Shown in pieces: positions 17,887-27,383 of a stretch of 64,000 bases of DNA. The DNA lies in the NCBI RefSeq assembly GCF_007004645.1, contig NZ_ML660019.1, forward strand, positions 1,322,437-1,386,436, read 5' to 3'. Numbering within the stretch: position 1 is the stretch's first letter; each line of letters starts with the position of its first letter. A program made the position numbers and the translations under genes. The notes beneath the pieces are model-generated. The model was not told the origin of the DNA, made no database searches, and saw only the letters and a program-made list of their open reading frames with translations. This DNA comes from Aliiroseovarius halocynthiae. Its GTDB lineage: Bacteria; Pseudomonadota; Alphaproteobacteria; Rhodobacterales; Rhodobacteraceae.

Positions 17887-17973
17887 AAGTTTCATTCCTT
17901 TTGTCCAGGCGCTTGGCACGCCGTTTATCTGACGACAGTGATTACCAGCCCCGCCCCTGCGAAACAATCGGAT

Positions 17974-18693
17974 TCAGTTCGCGTCGGAGGGTTCTGGCTC
18001 TGATTGGGCTGGCTGATTGGGTGCGGGCGCTCCCTCGGGGTCCGGGTTGGGTACGGCCGTTTCTTCTGATCCATCGCCCAATCGGTCGTTAATCCGCTGC
18101 ACCGCCAATTCCGTTATATCAATGTTGCTGGTCGACAACAAAATCGCCCGACGATCAAGGATCACCACCGCACCAAGTTCCCGAACAAGCTCGCCTAGGA
18201 TCGGACCGATCCTTTCAAAAAACGCAGACTGTTCGCTCTCGAGCGTCTTTACGAAACCTTGCTCTCTCACTTCAGCTTCGCGCCGCAACTCACTGACTTT
18301 ACTGTCAAAAGCATCTGCGAGAACACGAAAAGACTGAGGGTCCAGTTTTGCACGTTGATCAGTCAACGCGCGCTCCTCCTGTTCCAGTGCTATCTCGGCG
18401 CTGCGTGTTTCATTTATCAAACGCTCTCGCTCGGCCTTAACCGAAGCCAATACGCGCTTGCCATAAGAGGTCAGATTGAACAGGCTTTGGCGGTCGATCG
18501 TCACGATCTGCGATACTGGCTGCGTCTCAGACTGCTGCGCCACGGCCCCTTGGGGCAGCAAAAATGCGCAACTCACAAGCATAAAGGCAACAGCGAAGAG
18601 CGGATGACTGAAAGAGGTGCTCCGGCTGGCCCGAAACACCTTTCGATCAGAACTGAGCCGAGATTGTGAGTTCGAAGTTGTTCTCTGCGTCAT
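17974..18693 (-). CDS. skp: Skp/OmpH-family periplasmic chaperone
   Basis: Skp-like proteins hold unfolded outer-membrane proteins in the periplasm for BamA. The 239-residue product has a long basic N-terminus, a hydrophobic signal core ending near residue 50 (GAVAQQ), a long helical, Glu/Arg-rich coiled-coil stretch (about 70-170), a strand returning at AVVILDRRAILLS, and a Pro/Glu-rich tail. The start at 18693 is chosen from AAGGA upstream; it overlaps bamA by 47 bases. An internal start near the signal core is possible. Confidence 0.88.
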   Translation of the reverse strand: MTQRTTSNSQSRLSSDRKVFRASRSTSFSHPLFAVAFMLVSCAFLLPQGAVAQQSETQPVSQIVTIDRQSLFNLTSYGKRVLASVKAERERLINETRSAEIALEQEERALTDQRAKLDPQSFRVLADAFDSKVSELRREAEVREQGFVKTLESEQSAFFERIGPILGELVRELGAVVILDRRAILLSTSNIDITELAVQRINDRLGDGSEETAVPNPDPEGAPAPNQPAQSEPEPSDAN

Positions 18694-21001
18694 AGCTTTC
18701 CTTAGCCAGAACCTTGGAGTAATTGAACCGCAATGGGCCAATTGGCGTGTCCCAGAAAATCGACGCACCAATTGACGAGCGCAGATGTGCACTGTCGTCA
18801 ATCGTACCGCCCAGCGTGTCATCCAGCCCCCAGAGCGTACCAGCATCCGCAAACAGACCGCCCGTAATGCCGTATTCTTCAGGCAAGCCCAACGGGAATT
18901 GCGCTTCAAGCCGTGCAACAGCGAACATATTGCCGCCCAGCGTGTCCTGGTTAACGGCATTCAGATCCCGCGGACCAAGTCCATTGGTTGAGAAACCACG
19001 CAGTTTAGATGGACCGAGACGGAAACGGTCGGTCACACGAGAGCTGGCTCCGTTCAAGCTGTGAAGCAGGCCACCTTCGACCGTTGCTAGCAGGGTCACC
19101 TGATCATTCCAGACCTTGGTTTGCGCCTGAGCCAACGCGGTTGCGCGCGCATATTGATAGTCCGATCCGATACCGCCGATATCCCCGTCCAATTTAAACA
19201 AGAAACCGCGGCTCGGATCCAGCCCAGTGCGCCGCGTATCATAACTGTAAGACAGCCCTAGCCCGCCGCCAATCTGACGTCCGCGTGCGGCGTCGTCTTT
19301 CAACAGTTGCGAGCTGTCAGCGCTTACGCCCGTGATCTCTGTTCCATCGGCGTATACACGGACCCCAAGCCGAGAGTATTCACTGATCGGAAAGGCCAGT
19401 GATGGGCGGAATGCAAGCGAACGCGTGTTGTACCTTGCTGATGCCTGATTTGTAGATTGATAGAACGTCTCGAAGCCAAATTCCAAGTCGCGACCGAGAA
19501 AGGCTGGTTCCGCAAACCGGAACGAGAAATTCAGGTTGTCAGACCCACGCTGGAAGCTCGCTGATAAAAATTGACCACGTCCAAGAAAATTCCGTTCCGT
19601 GAAGGCGATATTGAAACCAATCCCGCTTTCCAGGCTATAAACAGCACCAATGCCAAGCGAGCCTGTAGGTGCCTCTTCGACATCAACGTCAATGACAACT
19701 TGGTCTGGTGCCGACCCGGGGCGTGCTTCGACCTGAGCATCGGCAAAGAACCCAAGCGCACGTACACGTTCGGTTGCTTCCCGAATCTCACGCGGGTTGA
19801 AGGGATCGCCCTCGACCACACGGAACTGATCGCGCACGACGCGATCCAAGGTGGTCGCGTTGCCCTCGATGTCGATGCGCTCGACGATGATGCGCGGACC
19901 ACGGGTCAGAACCAGCTCGACATTCAAAAGTTGATTGCGTTCATCACGCGTTACACGCGGTTCAACACGCAGAAAGTCCAGCCCGTTGCGGATGGCCAGT
20001 CGCTCCATTCGGGCAACGACATTGTCCAACTGGGCCGGGCTGAACACATTACCAGACCTAATATTTTGGATAGCCTCGAATTCGGCAGCGTCGACGCCGT
20101 TGACCTCGGACACAACAGTGATATCGCCGAAACGGTACTGAATCCCTTCCTCGACTTGGAACGTGATGAAAAAAGCGTCGCGTTCGCGCGAGAATTCGCT
20201 GGTCACACCCGTAGTTTTGAAATCCACATATCCGCGCGACTGATAAAAGTCTTTCAGGACTCGTTTATCAAACTCGATCCGGTCCGGAACGTATGAGTCT
20301 TTCTGAACCAGCGCACGCAGAATACCTGCCTGCTTGGTCGCAAGCACCCGGCGCAGACGGCTATCCGAGAACTTCCGGTTGCCAACAAAAGAAAGACGCT
20401 CGACTTCGGTGTTCTTGCCCTCGATCACCTCGAACACAAGGTCCACACGATTATTCGCACGGCGGATGATCCGAGGCGTCACACGCGCAGCTAAACGGCC
20501 CTGCGCTTGGTACACCTCCACAATGGTCTGAACGTCCTGCTCTGCCGCAGCAGGGCTAAAAACACGGCGCGACTGTGATTTCAACAAAGGAAGAAAGACG
20601 CTGTCCTTCACCTTGCGGTTACCTTCGACCGAGACAACGTTGATGGTCGGATATTCGCGCACCTTCACGACAAGCGTGTTTCCACGCGGAACGACCTGTA
20701 CATCCTCGAAGAGGCCTGACCCCACAAGACGTTGGTATCCGTCGTTCAGCTGTGCGGCGCCAACTGTTTCACCTTGGGCGATTCCCAAATAGGATAGGAT
20801 GGTCGCAGCTTCGATCCGCTGTGTCCCTTCGATCTCGACGCGACTAAACGAATAAACCTGTGCTTGTGCAGGTGTCGGGGTGGTGGCAGCCCCCCCTGAA
20901 ATTGCAAGGAAAATAGCCAATCCGCTGCTGTTGGCCAATCCCTTGAGAGTCTTAAACGCAGGTGCACCGGCAACGCTGCCCCACCCCTCAATAAATGCCA
21001 T
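18647..21001 (-). CDS. bamA: Outer membrane protein assembly factor BamA
   Basis: BamA is the Omp85 insertase for beta-barrel proteins. The 784-residue chain has a signal peptide ending around TPAQAQ, five POTRA domains (about 50-400; the first begins FSRVEIEGTQRIE) and a C-terminal barrel that ends in the classic aromatic residue (ISAQF). The VRGF-type loop-6 motif is present as KLRGFSTNGLG. The start at 21001 has AGAAAGA upstream. It heads the operon bamA-skp-fabZ-lpxA-lpxI-lpxB. dxr and rseP, the usual upstream neighbours, are not adjacent. Confidence 0.96.
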   Translation of the reverse strand: MAFIEGWGSVAGAPAFKTLKGLANSSGLAIFLAISGGAATTPTPAQAQVYSFSRVEIEGTQRIEAATILSYLGIAQGETVGAAQLNDGYQRLVGSGLFEDVQVVPRGNTLVVKVREYPTINVVSVEGNRKVKDSVFLPLLKSQSRRVFSPAAAEQDVQTIVEVYQAQGRLAARVTPRIIRRANNRVDLVFEVIEGKNTEVERLSFVGNRKFSDSRLRRVLATKQAGILRALVQKDSYVPDRIEFDKRVLKDFYQSRGYVDFKTTGVTSEFSRERDAFFITFQVEEGIQYRFGDITVVSEVNGVDAAEFEAIQNIRSGNVFSPAQLDNVVARMERLAIRNGLDFLRVEPRVTRDERNQLLNVELVLTRGPRIIVERIDIEGNATTLDRVVRDQFRVVEGDPFNPREIREATERVRALGFFADAQVEARPGSAPDQVVIDVDVEEAPTGSLGIGAVYSLESGIGFNIAFTERNFLGRGQFLSASFQRGSDNLNFSFRFAEPAFLGRDLEFGFETFYQSTNQASARYNTRSLAFRPSLAFPISEYSRLGVRVYADGTEITGVSADSSQLLKDDAARGRQIGGGLGLSYSYDTRRTGLDPSRGFLFKLDGDIGGIGSDYQYARATALAQAQTKVWNDQVTLLATVEGGLLHSLNGASSRVTDRFRLGPSKLRGFSTNGLGPRDLNAVNQDTLGGNMFAVARLEAQFPLGLPEEYGITGGLFADAGTLWGLDDTLGGTIDDSAHLRSSIGASIFWDTPIGPLRFNYSKVLAKESYDAENNFELTISAQF

Positions 21002-21155
21002 AATTCTATCTTTCTTCAGACATCCCAGTACCAACGTGGATAAGGGGTCGCAAACCACTTGTCAAAGTGCGAAACGTCGTGTTTGCAAGGACATGCAGAT
21101 CAGGCTGAATTACATGACGAAAGCGACCCAATACCCGCACGATCCCGTCCCGACC

Positions 21156-21686
21156 TTATCGCTTTTTCTCAAAGAGAATTATGGCTTCCCCAAGAGGCAC
21201 TCCAAAACGCGATACATAGGCGCGATTTAGCAAACGATCATCCGACAGAAGCCACATCCAATCGTCAAAATCGACACGCATGGTGCTACCATCGCGCCCT
21301 GGAAGGTCAATTTGATAGGTCCAATTGAAGGTATCGCCCTTTTCGGTCCCGGTGGCTTGCCCCTGCACGCCCGGTGCAGTGCCGACCCAGCTATCCTCTC
21401 CGGTTTTTCGCAAGGTCCATGTCCGCTGCTCGGTGCCGCCGTCGGAATAAGTGAAGTCTTCGACCAATGTTAGGGTGCGACCATCCCACGAGCCTGCAAT
21501 TTCAACATCGAAGCGCCGTTTGACCGTCCCGAACAGATCTTGAAACTGACCACGTGCGACCGTGCGGCCTTCGAAGAATTCTTCAAGGTTCAGCTCGCGA
21601 TCTGACAAGGTTTCATCAGACAGATCCGGTGCGCCGGAACAGCCCAGAAGCAATGAAAGCGCTGCAATTTTCAGGATCGTCTTCAT
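21156..21686 (-). CDS. DUF3833 lipoprotein
   Basis: The 176-residue protein has a signal peptide with a lipobox, LLLGC at 14-18, so it should be anchored in the periplasm by a lipid. The rest matches DUF3833, including EDFTYSDGGTEQRTW and DDWMWLLSDDRLLNRA. The biochemical role is unknown. It is the last gene of a six-gene operon with a cyclopropane-synthase-like methyltransferase and an FAD oxidoreductase and is a paralogue of the gene just upstream. Confidence 0.88.
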   Translation of the reverse strand: MKTILKIAALSLLLGCSGAPDLSDETLSDRELNLEEFFEGRTVARGQFQDLFGTVKRRFDVEIAGSWDGRTLTLVEDFTYSDGGTEQRTWTLRKTGEDSWVGTAPGVQGQATGTEKGDTFNWTYQIDLPGRDGSTMRVDFDDWMWLLSDDRLLNRAYVSRFGVPLGEAIILFEKKR

Positions 21687-21703
21687 AGCGGATTCCTTTC
21701 AGG

Positions 21704-22258
21704 TCAATTCACCTCTTGTGGGCGCATTGTCGCGACAAGTTCGGCAGCTTTTAGACCGAATTTACGCAGTTCGGATCGGTTCAGGATTACGCCGCTTTCG
21801 GTCAGGTAAAGCCAATCGGTTACGTCCAGCTGATGCCCCCCTGCCTCGTCGGGTAGGACGATCCGGTAATGCATCTGAATGGTGGATCCTGAAACGGTTC
21901 CCGTCGCTTGCCCCACGATGTCATCCGCTGTTGCGATGAAGGTCGTATCGCTGGTCTGGGTCAAAAACCACTTACGGCTTTGTTGGCGACCGTTTGAGTA
22001 TGTGAACTCTTCGCTTAACGTGCCGGTATCGCCCGTCCACTGCCCCTCCATCCGGGCAACAAAGCTGTTGGTAACGCGCCCGTTTGGGCCATAAATCAGC
22101 CCTTCGGACAGGATTGTACCGGACAGGTGCTCTTTCAACGAAATTTTCGGGCCCGTATCGGCATAATCGATTGGCGACTGGGCGCGGAAGCTAAGGAAGT
22201 AGCTTTTATAGATTAGCGCCACGATGATCAGGATCAGAACGGTGCTTAGCAGTTTCAT
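21704..22258 (-). CDS. DUF3833 protein with N-terminal membrane anchor
   Basis: The 184-residue protein has one hydrophobic N-terminal segment (about 4-20) without a clear lipobox, then a DUF3833 domain. It shares EEFTYSNGRQQSRKW, VGQATGT and VTDWLYLTESGVILNRS with the lipoprotein gene downstream, so the two arose by duplication. It overlaps the MFS gene by ATGA, which sets the start at 22258 against a much longer open frame. Function unknown; its context points to membrane lipid stress. Confidence 0.85.
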   Translation of the reverse strand: MKLLSTVLILIIVALIYKSYFLSFRAQSPIDYADTGPKISLKEHLSGTILSEGLIYGPNGRVTNSFVARMEGQWTGDTGTLSEEFTYSNGRQQSRKWFLTQTSDTTFIATADDIVGQATGTVSGSTIQMHYRIVLPDEAGGHQLDVTDWLYLTESGVILNRSELRKFGLKAAELVATMRPQEVN

Positions 22259-23481
22259 ACGGAATGTTCCTTTGACGGAAGGGTCAGGACAAGGCCGAAG
22301 GCCAGAAGTTTCAACAGACAGGGAAGGATCGCATAGGCCAGCGTCAGGGTGGACAACGCACTGGTCGAGTTTTCCGCTCCGGGCACAAAGCCCCGCATTT
22401 CCAGCAGCGGCAACACAAGAAACGCAGCCAACGCCAGCCCGAATTTTCCGGCAAAGGACCAGATGCCGAATGCGAGCGAGGCTTGCAGCCCGGCCTGTGT
22501 CAGTGCCACCGAAAAAAGCGCAGGCAAGACCACCATATCCGCCCCTAATGCCGCGCCGGACGCAATGCAGATCAGTGCAAACCCCACCGCGTTGCCGGGT
22601 GACAGCAGCGCGGCACCTATGAAGCCCAGAATGGCCAGAGGCATGGCGACCATCAGCACCTGTTTGCCACCGAACGTGCGGGCAAGACGCGTCCATACAG
22701 GCACGCTAAGCCCTGCGCTGAGAAAAAATAGCACCAGCAATGGGCCAGCAAGCCCGCTCAACATCATTCGATCCTCGACGAAAAACAGAAAAAGCGTCGA
22801 GGTGATGGCGACCGGTAAGCTGTTCACCAATGCCAGCAGCAGCAGCCTAACCGCGCCGGACTGCCCAAGGGCGGGCAGCGAAGGGCGCTGCGCAGGAACC
22901 ACCGGGCGCGTCCAGATGGGCCAGCTCAGCACAGCAGCCACCACCGCCAACACCCCAAGCGCCAGCCCATATGCCGCGTATCCCTGCCCGCCAGCCCCCA
23001 AGCCCACCAGTATCGCTGGTGCCATGGCGGCCAAGATGACACCTGCCAGCATCCCACCTTCCCGGAAGGCTGCAAGGCGCAGCAACTCGGACGGCGTCGG
23101 TGCTGCGGCCAATGTCGCGCTACGCCCATATAGAAGAATGGACCCAAGGCTATAGGCCGAGAACAACAAGACAAGAATGCCAACCAAAACCGGCAAGCCC
23201 CCTGCCCCAGCGGACAGGTTGAACAGAACGGGGAACCCAACGGCCAACCCACCTGCGGCCATCAACGCAAAGCCAAGCTGCGCACGCGGCCAGCGATCAA
23301 TGACCCAGCCAAGAAGCGGATCCTGCGCGAAATCCACGACGCGGATCACCAAAAGAAGCGTGCCGATTGTGCCCAATCCGATCCCCAAGTCGACCGAGGC
23401 AAAACGCGGCAGATGGATGTAAAGTGGTATCCCCGCCGCTGCCAGCATCATGGCGTAAAGACTGACGCGTGGGTACAGCAT
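22255..23481 (-). CDS. MFS transporter (GPH symporter-like)
   Basis: The 408-residue protein has about 12 hydrophobic segments and the early motif DFAQDPLLGWVIDRW, which resembles sugar-cation symporters of the GPH type. No substrate can be assigned from sequence. The start at 23481 overlaps the preceding stop as TGATG; a GTG sits one codon earlier. Because it lies inside a lipid-modification operon, it may move a lipid-derived compound, but this is inference. Confidence 0.85.
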   Translation of the reverse strand: MLYPRVSLYAMMLAAAGIPLYIHLPRFASVDLGIGLGTIGTLLLVIRVVDFAQDPLLGWVIDRWPRAQLGFALMAAGGLAVGFPVLFNLSAGAGGLPVLVGILVLLFSAYSLGSILLYGRSATLAAAPTPSELLRLAAFREGGMLAGVILAAMAPAILVGLGAGGQGYAAYGLALGVLAVVAAVLSWPIWTRPVVPAQRPSLPALGQSGAVRLLLLALVNSLPVAITSTLFLFFVEDRMMLSGLAGPLLVLFFLSAGLSVPVWTRLARTFGGKQVLMVAMPLAILGFIGAALLSPGNAVGFALICIASGAALGADMVVLPALFSVALTQAGLQASLAFGIWSFAGKFGLALAAFLVLPLLEMRGFVPGAENSTSALSTLTLAYAILPCLLKLLAFGLVLTLPSKEHSV

Positions 23482-24020
23482 CACCCGGCCTTCAATGCGC
23501 GGGTGAAGGATTTCGAGCGGGTTTTTTCACCCAGAAAGATCTCCATAAACCGGCGCGAGATATTGGGATGATCCAATGTGCAGGTTGCTTGGCCATTCAG
23601 CCAGAACCCAATCGTGTTTTTGGCTTTGGCTACAGCGGTGAAACGATCCCCCTTGCGGACGTCTTTGAAGCATCGGGTCAACCCATCGCGCACATCAATC
23701 GCACCGCCGGTGCGCTTCAGCTCTCGCATCGTGCTTTCCACCAGATCGAACTGGGTCAGGTTGCGGCGATATCGCAATTCAAGCGCGAAGGGCTTTGCCC
23801 AATCCAGCGCAGCCCCACCCGGTGTAAACAGACGCGCATCGTACAGCGGAAATCCGAGATAGCGAAACGTGGCTTCGCCGCGCAACGATGACCCCGGAAG
23901 TTGCGGCGCGGATTGCGCACAGGCAGCAATCGGCGCTGTGACCAACAAAAGCACAAGCGCAATCTTCCGCATGGCCAGCGGCATCAATGCGCCCTTGCCT
24001 ATGGGATGCAGGTTACGCAT
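23481..24020 (-). CDS. Chalcone isomerase-like periplasmic protein
   Basis: This small secreted protein has a signal core (ALVLLLVTAPIAACA) and the chalcone-isomerase-fold opening RGEATFRYLGFPLYDARLF. Bacterial members of this fold are thought to bind fatty acids, not to act on chalcones. The start is uncertain: 24020 (179 residues) has GGTGGAG upstream and overlaps cfa by 8 bases, whereas 23984 (167 residues) has AAGGG and a cleaner signal peptide. It sits between the methyltransferase and the transporter. Confidence 0.83.
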   Translation of the reverse strand: MRNLHPIGKGALMPLAMRKIALVLLLVTAPIAACAQSAPQLPGSSLRGEATFRYLGFPLYDARLFTPGGAALDWAKPFALELRYRRNLTQFDLVESTMRELKRTGGAIDVRDGLTRCFKDVRKGDRFTAVAKAKNTIGFWLNGQATCTLDHPNISRRFMEIFLGEKTRSKSFTRALKAG

Positions 24021-25170
24021 GAGCCAGCTCCACCTGCACGACATTAGTGTGGCCGACCGCGAACGACGCTGCACAGATCTCTAGATAATATTGCCAGTTG
24101 CGAAAGAAGTTCTCGCCGTATCCCATGCTCAGGATACGTTTTTGCTGTGCGGCTAGCCGTTCGGCCCAAATTCGACAGGTTCGGGCATAATCCAAACCAA
24201 AAGCAAAGTTGTCACGTACCCGAAGCCCCGCGCGCTTTGCCTGATCAGCGATCACCTGATCAGACAGCAGCATCCCGCCGGGAAACACATATTGCCGAAT
24301 ATAATCCGACGACGTTTGATAGGTCGGGAAAAAGCTATCGCGCACGGTAATGGCTTGCACCAGCGCCCGTCCACCGTCCGCCAGCGCAGTTTTCAGCATT
24401 TGAAAATAACTGGGCCAATATCGTTCGCCCACGGCCTCGATCATCTCGATCGAGACGATATTGTCGTATTTCCCTTGAATATCGCGATAGTCGCGCAACT
24501 GAATATCGGCCCGCCCGTCCAGGCGGCATTCAGCATAGCTGTGCTGGTTGCGCGAAATGGTAACGCCAGTCACATCCCGACCTTCGGACACGGCGTGCTC
24601 GGCGAAACCGCCCCAACCACAGCCGACCTCAAGAACCCGCGATCCATTTCCCAACCGTGACAGAGCGCGGGCATTCTTGCGGGACTGCGCGCGGGTTAGA
24701 TCATCATCTGAGCTGTTGAACAGGCCCGAGGAATAGGTCATCCCCTCGTCCAGCCACAACGCATAGAACTCGTTCCCGACATCATAATGCGACCGGATGT
24801 TCTTGCGCGATCCCCGCCGCGAATTCGCACGCAAAATAGTATCGACCATACGAAACTTGGCTTTGTTCAAAGGGCTTGCGTGATCATAGCTGCCCAAATG
24901 CTCGCGGTTCCTCATGGCCATGGCCATCAAACCCTCGACAGATGGCGTATCCCAAAGACCCTGAACATAGGCTTCGCCCAGCCCGACCTGTCCATGCGCC
25001 GCCATCGCCGAGATCGCAGACCAGTCGCGGATCACCATTTCAGCCTCATCCCCCTTATCGCCAAAGCGATAGGTCTCGCCTTCGGGGGTGCGCAGGGTTA
25101 GGCGGCCGTCATGCAGGCGCGTGCATGTTGACAGGAACTCGCGTTTCAAGGCTTTGGTCGTAAGGCGCAT
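24013..25170 (-). CDS. Cyclopropane-fatty-acid synthase-like SAM methyltransferase
   Basis: The 385-residue enzyme transfers a methyl or methylene carbon from S-adenosylmethionine to unsaturated chains of membrane phospholipids. It has the SAM loop VLEVGCGWGGFAEHA near 180 and the family segments SHYDVGNEFYALWLDEGMTYSSG near 127, IEMIEAVGERYW and FPGGMLLS. In Rhodobacter sphaeroides a homologue in a similar RpoE-controlled operon takes part in the singlet-oxygen response (from memory). The start at 25170 follows AAAGGA and overlaps the FAD gene by 62 bases. Confidence 0.93.
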   Translation of the reverse strand: MRLTTKALKREFLSTCTRLHDGRLTLRTPEGETYRFGDKGDEAEMVIRDWSAISAMAAHGQVGLGEAYVQGLWDTPSVEGLMAMAMRNREHLGSYDHASPLNKAKFRMVDTILRANSRRGSRKNIRSHYDVGNEFYALWLDEGMTYSSGLFNSSDDDLTRAQSRKNARALSRLGNGSRVLEVGCGWGGFAEHAVSEGRDVTGVTISRNQHSYAECRLDGRADIQLRDYRDIQGKYDNIVSIEMIEAVGERYWPSYFQMLKTALADGGRALVQAITVRDSFFPTYQTSSDYIRQYVFPGGMLLSDQVIADQAKRAGLRVRDNFAFGLDYARTCRIWAERLAAQQKRILSMGYGENFFRNWQYYLEICAASFAVGHTNVVQVELAHA

Positions 25171-26452
25171 GATCGGTCCTTTCTATATGTAGTGTGTCAG
25201 TCAACGCGCGCACTATGCGGATCGCGCTGGCAATGCCATCTTCGTGAAAGCCGTGGCGGTTATAGGCGCCGGCAAACCATGTGCGGTTTTGGCCCTGCAT
25301 CTTGCGAATGGCCAGCTGCGCACGAAGGGCTGCTTTGTCGAAGATCGGATGATCAAATTCGACCTCGTCATAGATCGCGTCCGAGGTGATCGGGGTCGAC
25401 GGGTTCAAGGTGACGAACATGGGGTCGTCATCTGGAATATTCTGCAACCGGTTCATCCAATAGGTAACGCCAATATCCCCTTTTTGCGAACGATAGGACC
25501 AACTGGACCAAGCTTTACGTCGCTTGGGCATCTGGCTGGTATCGCAATGCAACACGGCTTTGTTTGGTTGATACCGGATCGCACCAAGGGCCCGTTCTTC
25601 ATCCATAGTTGCACCGGTCCCAAGGATCTTCAGCGCTTGGTCTGAATGACAGGCAAAAATCACTTGATCATAGGTCTCGGCCCCCTGCCCTTGAATTGCG
25701 ACCGTCACGCCATCCTTCGATCGCGTGACGTTGTCGACCGGAGATCCCATGCGGATGTCACACCCGCGTGCACGTAAGGCGGTTTCGATCCGACGGACAT
25801 ATTCGATGCTACCGCCTTTGACGGTCCACCATTGATGCTCGCCCATGCCGGCCAACAGCGCATGGTTGCGGAAGAACTGAACCAGAGATTTTGCCGGGAA
25901 CTGGTCGATACTGTCCACCGGGGTCGACCAGATCGCACCGCACATAGGCATCAGATACTTGTTGCGAAACCAATCGCTTAACCGAAGTTCATGTACCAGT
26001 TCACTGATGGTCATGTCGTCCGATGTGGCGGTGCTTTCTGCATTTCTGCCAAACTTCAGAATATCCGCGATCATCTTGTAATAGCGCGGCCGCAGCAGAT
26101 TACGGCGCTGCGCTGTGATGGCGCTGATCGTGTTCAGGCCGTATTCCAACGCGCCATCATCGATACTGGCACCAAAGCTCATCTCACTTTTGGTCACCGG
26201 CACATCAAGCTCGTTAAACAGGCGCGTAAGATATGGATACGTCACATAGTTAAAGACGATAAATCCCGTATCCACTGGCTGATCCCCACGCTTCCCCGCC
26301 AGCACAGTGCGCGCATGCCCCCCCAAACGCGGAGCCGCTTCGATCAAAGTAACGTCATGGTGCGGGGTCAGATAATAGGCAGCAGAAAGGCCTGATATCC
26401 CTGCGCCAATAACTGCAATTTTCTGGCGTGTTCCCTGAGCATGGTCAAACAT
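25109..26452 (-). CDS. FAD-dependent oxidoreductase (amine-oxidase-like fold)
   Basis: The 447-residue flavoprotein has the N-terminal dinucleotide motif GAGISGLSAAY at 17-27, the flavin-contacting RLGGHARTV near 42 and a C-terminal FAD segment WFAGAYNRHGFHEDG. Members of this type accompany cyclopropane synthase-like genes in many bacteria and probably act on lipid chains. It is the first gene of a six-gene operon and is divergent from DUF1365, with a good RpoE-type promoter at 26483-26512. Confidence 0.92.
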   Translation of the reverse strand: MFDHAQGTRQKIAVIGAGISGLSAAYYLTPHHDVTLIEAAPRLGGHARTVLAGKRGDQPVDTGFIVFNYVTYPYLTRLFNELDVPVTKSEMSFGASIDDGALEYGLNTISAITAQRRNLLRPRYYKMIADILKFGRNAESTATSDDMTISELVHELRLSDWFRNKYLMPMCGAIWSTPVDSIDQFPAKSLVQFFRNHALLAGMGEHQWWTVKGGSIEYVRRIETALRARGCDIRMGSPVDNVTRSKDGVTVAIQGQGAETYDQVIFACHSDQALKILGTGATMDEERALGAIRYQPNKAVLHCDTSQMPKRRKAWSSWSYRSQKGDIGVTYWMNRLQNIPDDDPMFVTLNPSTPITSDAIYDEVEFDHPIFDKAALRAQLAIRKMQGQNRTWFAGAYNRHGFHEDGIASAIRIVRALTDTLHIERTDHAPYDQSLETRVPVNMHAPA

Positions 26453-26482
26453 TGAGACCTCATTTTCTTGTGTTTCTTAGGG

Positions 26483-26512
26483 GGATTACGCAGCCGGATC
26501 GTGTTCAGATCA
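26483..26512 (-). promoter_or_regulatory. Predicted RpoE (ECF11-type) promoter of the FAD-cfa operon
   Basis: On the minus strand TGATCT, an 18-base spacer and TAATCC lie 31 bases upstream of the FAD gene start. The elements and spacing match those before rpoE and DUF1365. Confidence 0.6.
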
Positions 26513-26575
26513 CATTGCATGAAAATTTATTCTGAAGACGGTAATGCGTCGCGCGTGCTAAATTCGAGAAAAAGG

Positions 26576-26605
26576 TGATCCATTCCACCAGCACGCGCGT
26601 AATAC
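26576..26605 (+). promoter_or_regulatory. Predicted RpoE (ECF11-type) promoter of DUF1365-SDR
   Basis: TGATCC, an 18-base spacer and TAATAC end only 7 bases before the DUF1365 ATG. Transcription would begin at or next to the start codon, implying a leaderless mRNA. Confidence 0.7.
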
Positions 26606-26612
26606 CCTTAAG

Positions 26613-27383
26613 ATGCTAGACCACATTCAAGCCACAACCCTTCATGCCCGTCTCGGCAATCTGAAAAACGCCTTTCGCTATGGTGTTGATTTCGTGCTGA
26701 CGGACCTGTCCGGCCCACACCCTGCTGTGTTGTCCATGGATCGGTTCAATCTATGGTCTCTGCGGTCTCGCCACCACGGTGGTGCGCGGGGCGATGGTCA
26801 CGGTGTGGTGTGGTTTCGTGACCAACTGGCGGCGCGGCAGTTCCCTGTCGAACGCGCCACATTGTATCTGCTCACTCAGCCCAGCTTTCTATGGTTTCAC
26901 TTCAACCCGGTCAGTTTCTGGATTGCCGTTATCGACGATCAGCCCTGCGCATTCATCGCTGAAGTGAACAGCACTTTTGGACAGCGGCATTGCTATTTCT
27001 GTGCACATTCCGATTTCCGCCCGATCCAGCCAGCAGACAAGCTTGAGGCCAAGAAACTTATGCATGTCTCGCCCTTCCAGAAAATCGAAGGGCGCTACCT
27101 GTTCAACTTTGAACTTTCAAACACTCGCGTAAATATCCGTATTTCTTACGAGAACAAGGGTCAGGGCGTATTGGCAACCCTTCAGGGGCCTCGCAAACCC
27201 GCCACCAATGGATCGCTTCTGTGGGCTGCCACCCGCCGCCCTTTCGGCGCCGCGCGTGTGGTTGCGCTGATCCACTGGCAAGCAGCTATCCTGTATCTGA
27301 AACGTGCGCCCTTCTTGAAAAAACAACCCGCCCCCGAGCCTCTGGTCTCGGACGGGCATACCGTGGATGCGTCGGGAAAATGA
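26613..27383 (+). CDS. DUF1365 protein
   Basis: The 256-residue protein matches DUF1365 along its length: the opening HARLGNLKNAFRYGVDF, the SFLWFHFNPVSFW motif near 90, and AEVNSTFGQRHCY near 117. The activity is unknown, but the gene nearly always accompanies the FAD oxidoreductase and cyclopropane synthase-like genes, as here. The promoter element lies so close that the message is probably leaderless. It overlaps the SDR gene by ATGA. Confidence 0.9.
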   Translation: MLDHIQATTLHARLGNLKNAFRYGVDFVLTDLSGPHPAVLSMDRFNLWSLRSRHHGGARGDGHGVVWFRDQLAARQFPVERATLYLLTQPSFLWFHFNPVSFWIAVIDDQPCAFIAEVNSTFGQRHCYFCAHSDFRPIQPADKLEAKKLMHVSPFQKIEGRYLFNFELSNTRVNIRISYENKGQGVLATLQGPRKPATNGSLLWAATRRPFGAARVVALIHWQAAILYLKRAPFLKKQPAPEPLVSDGHTVDASGK

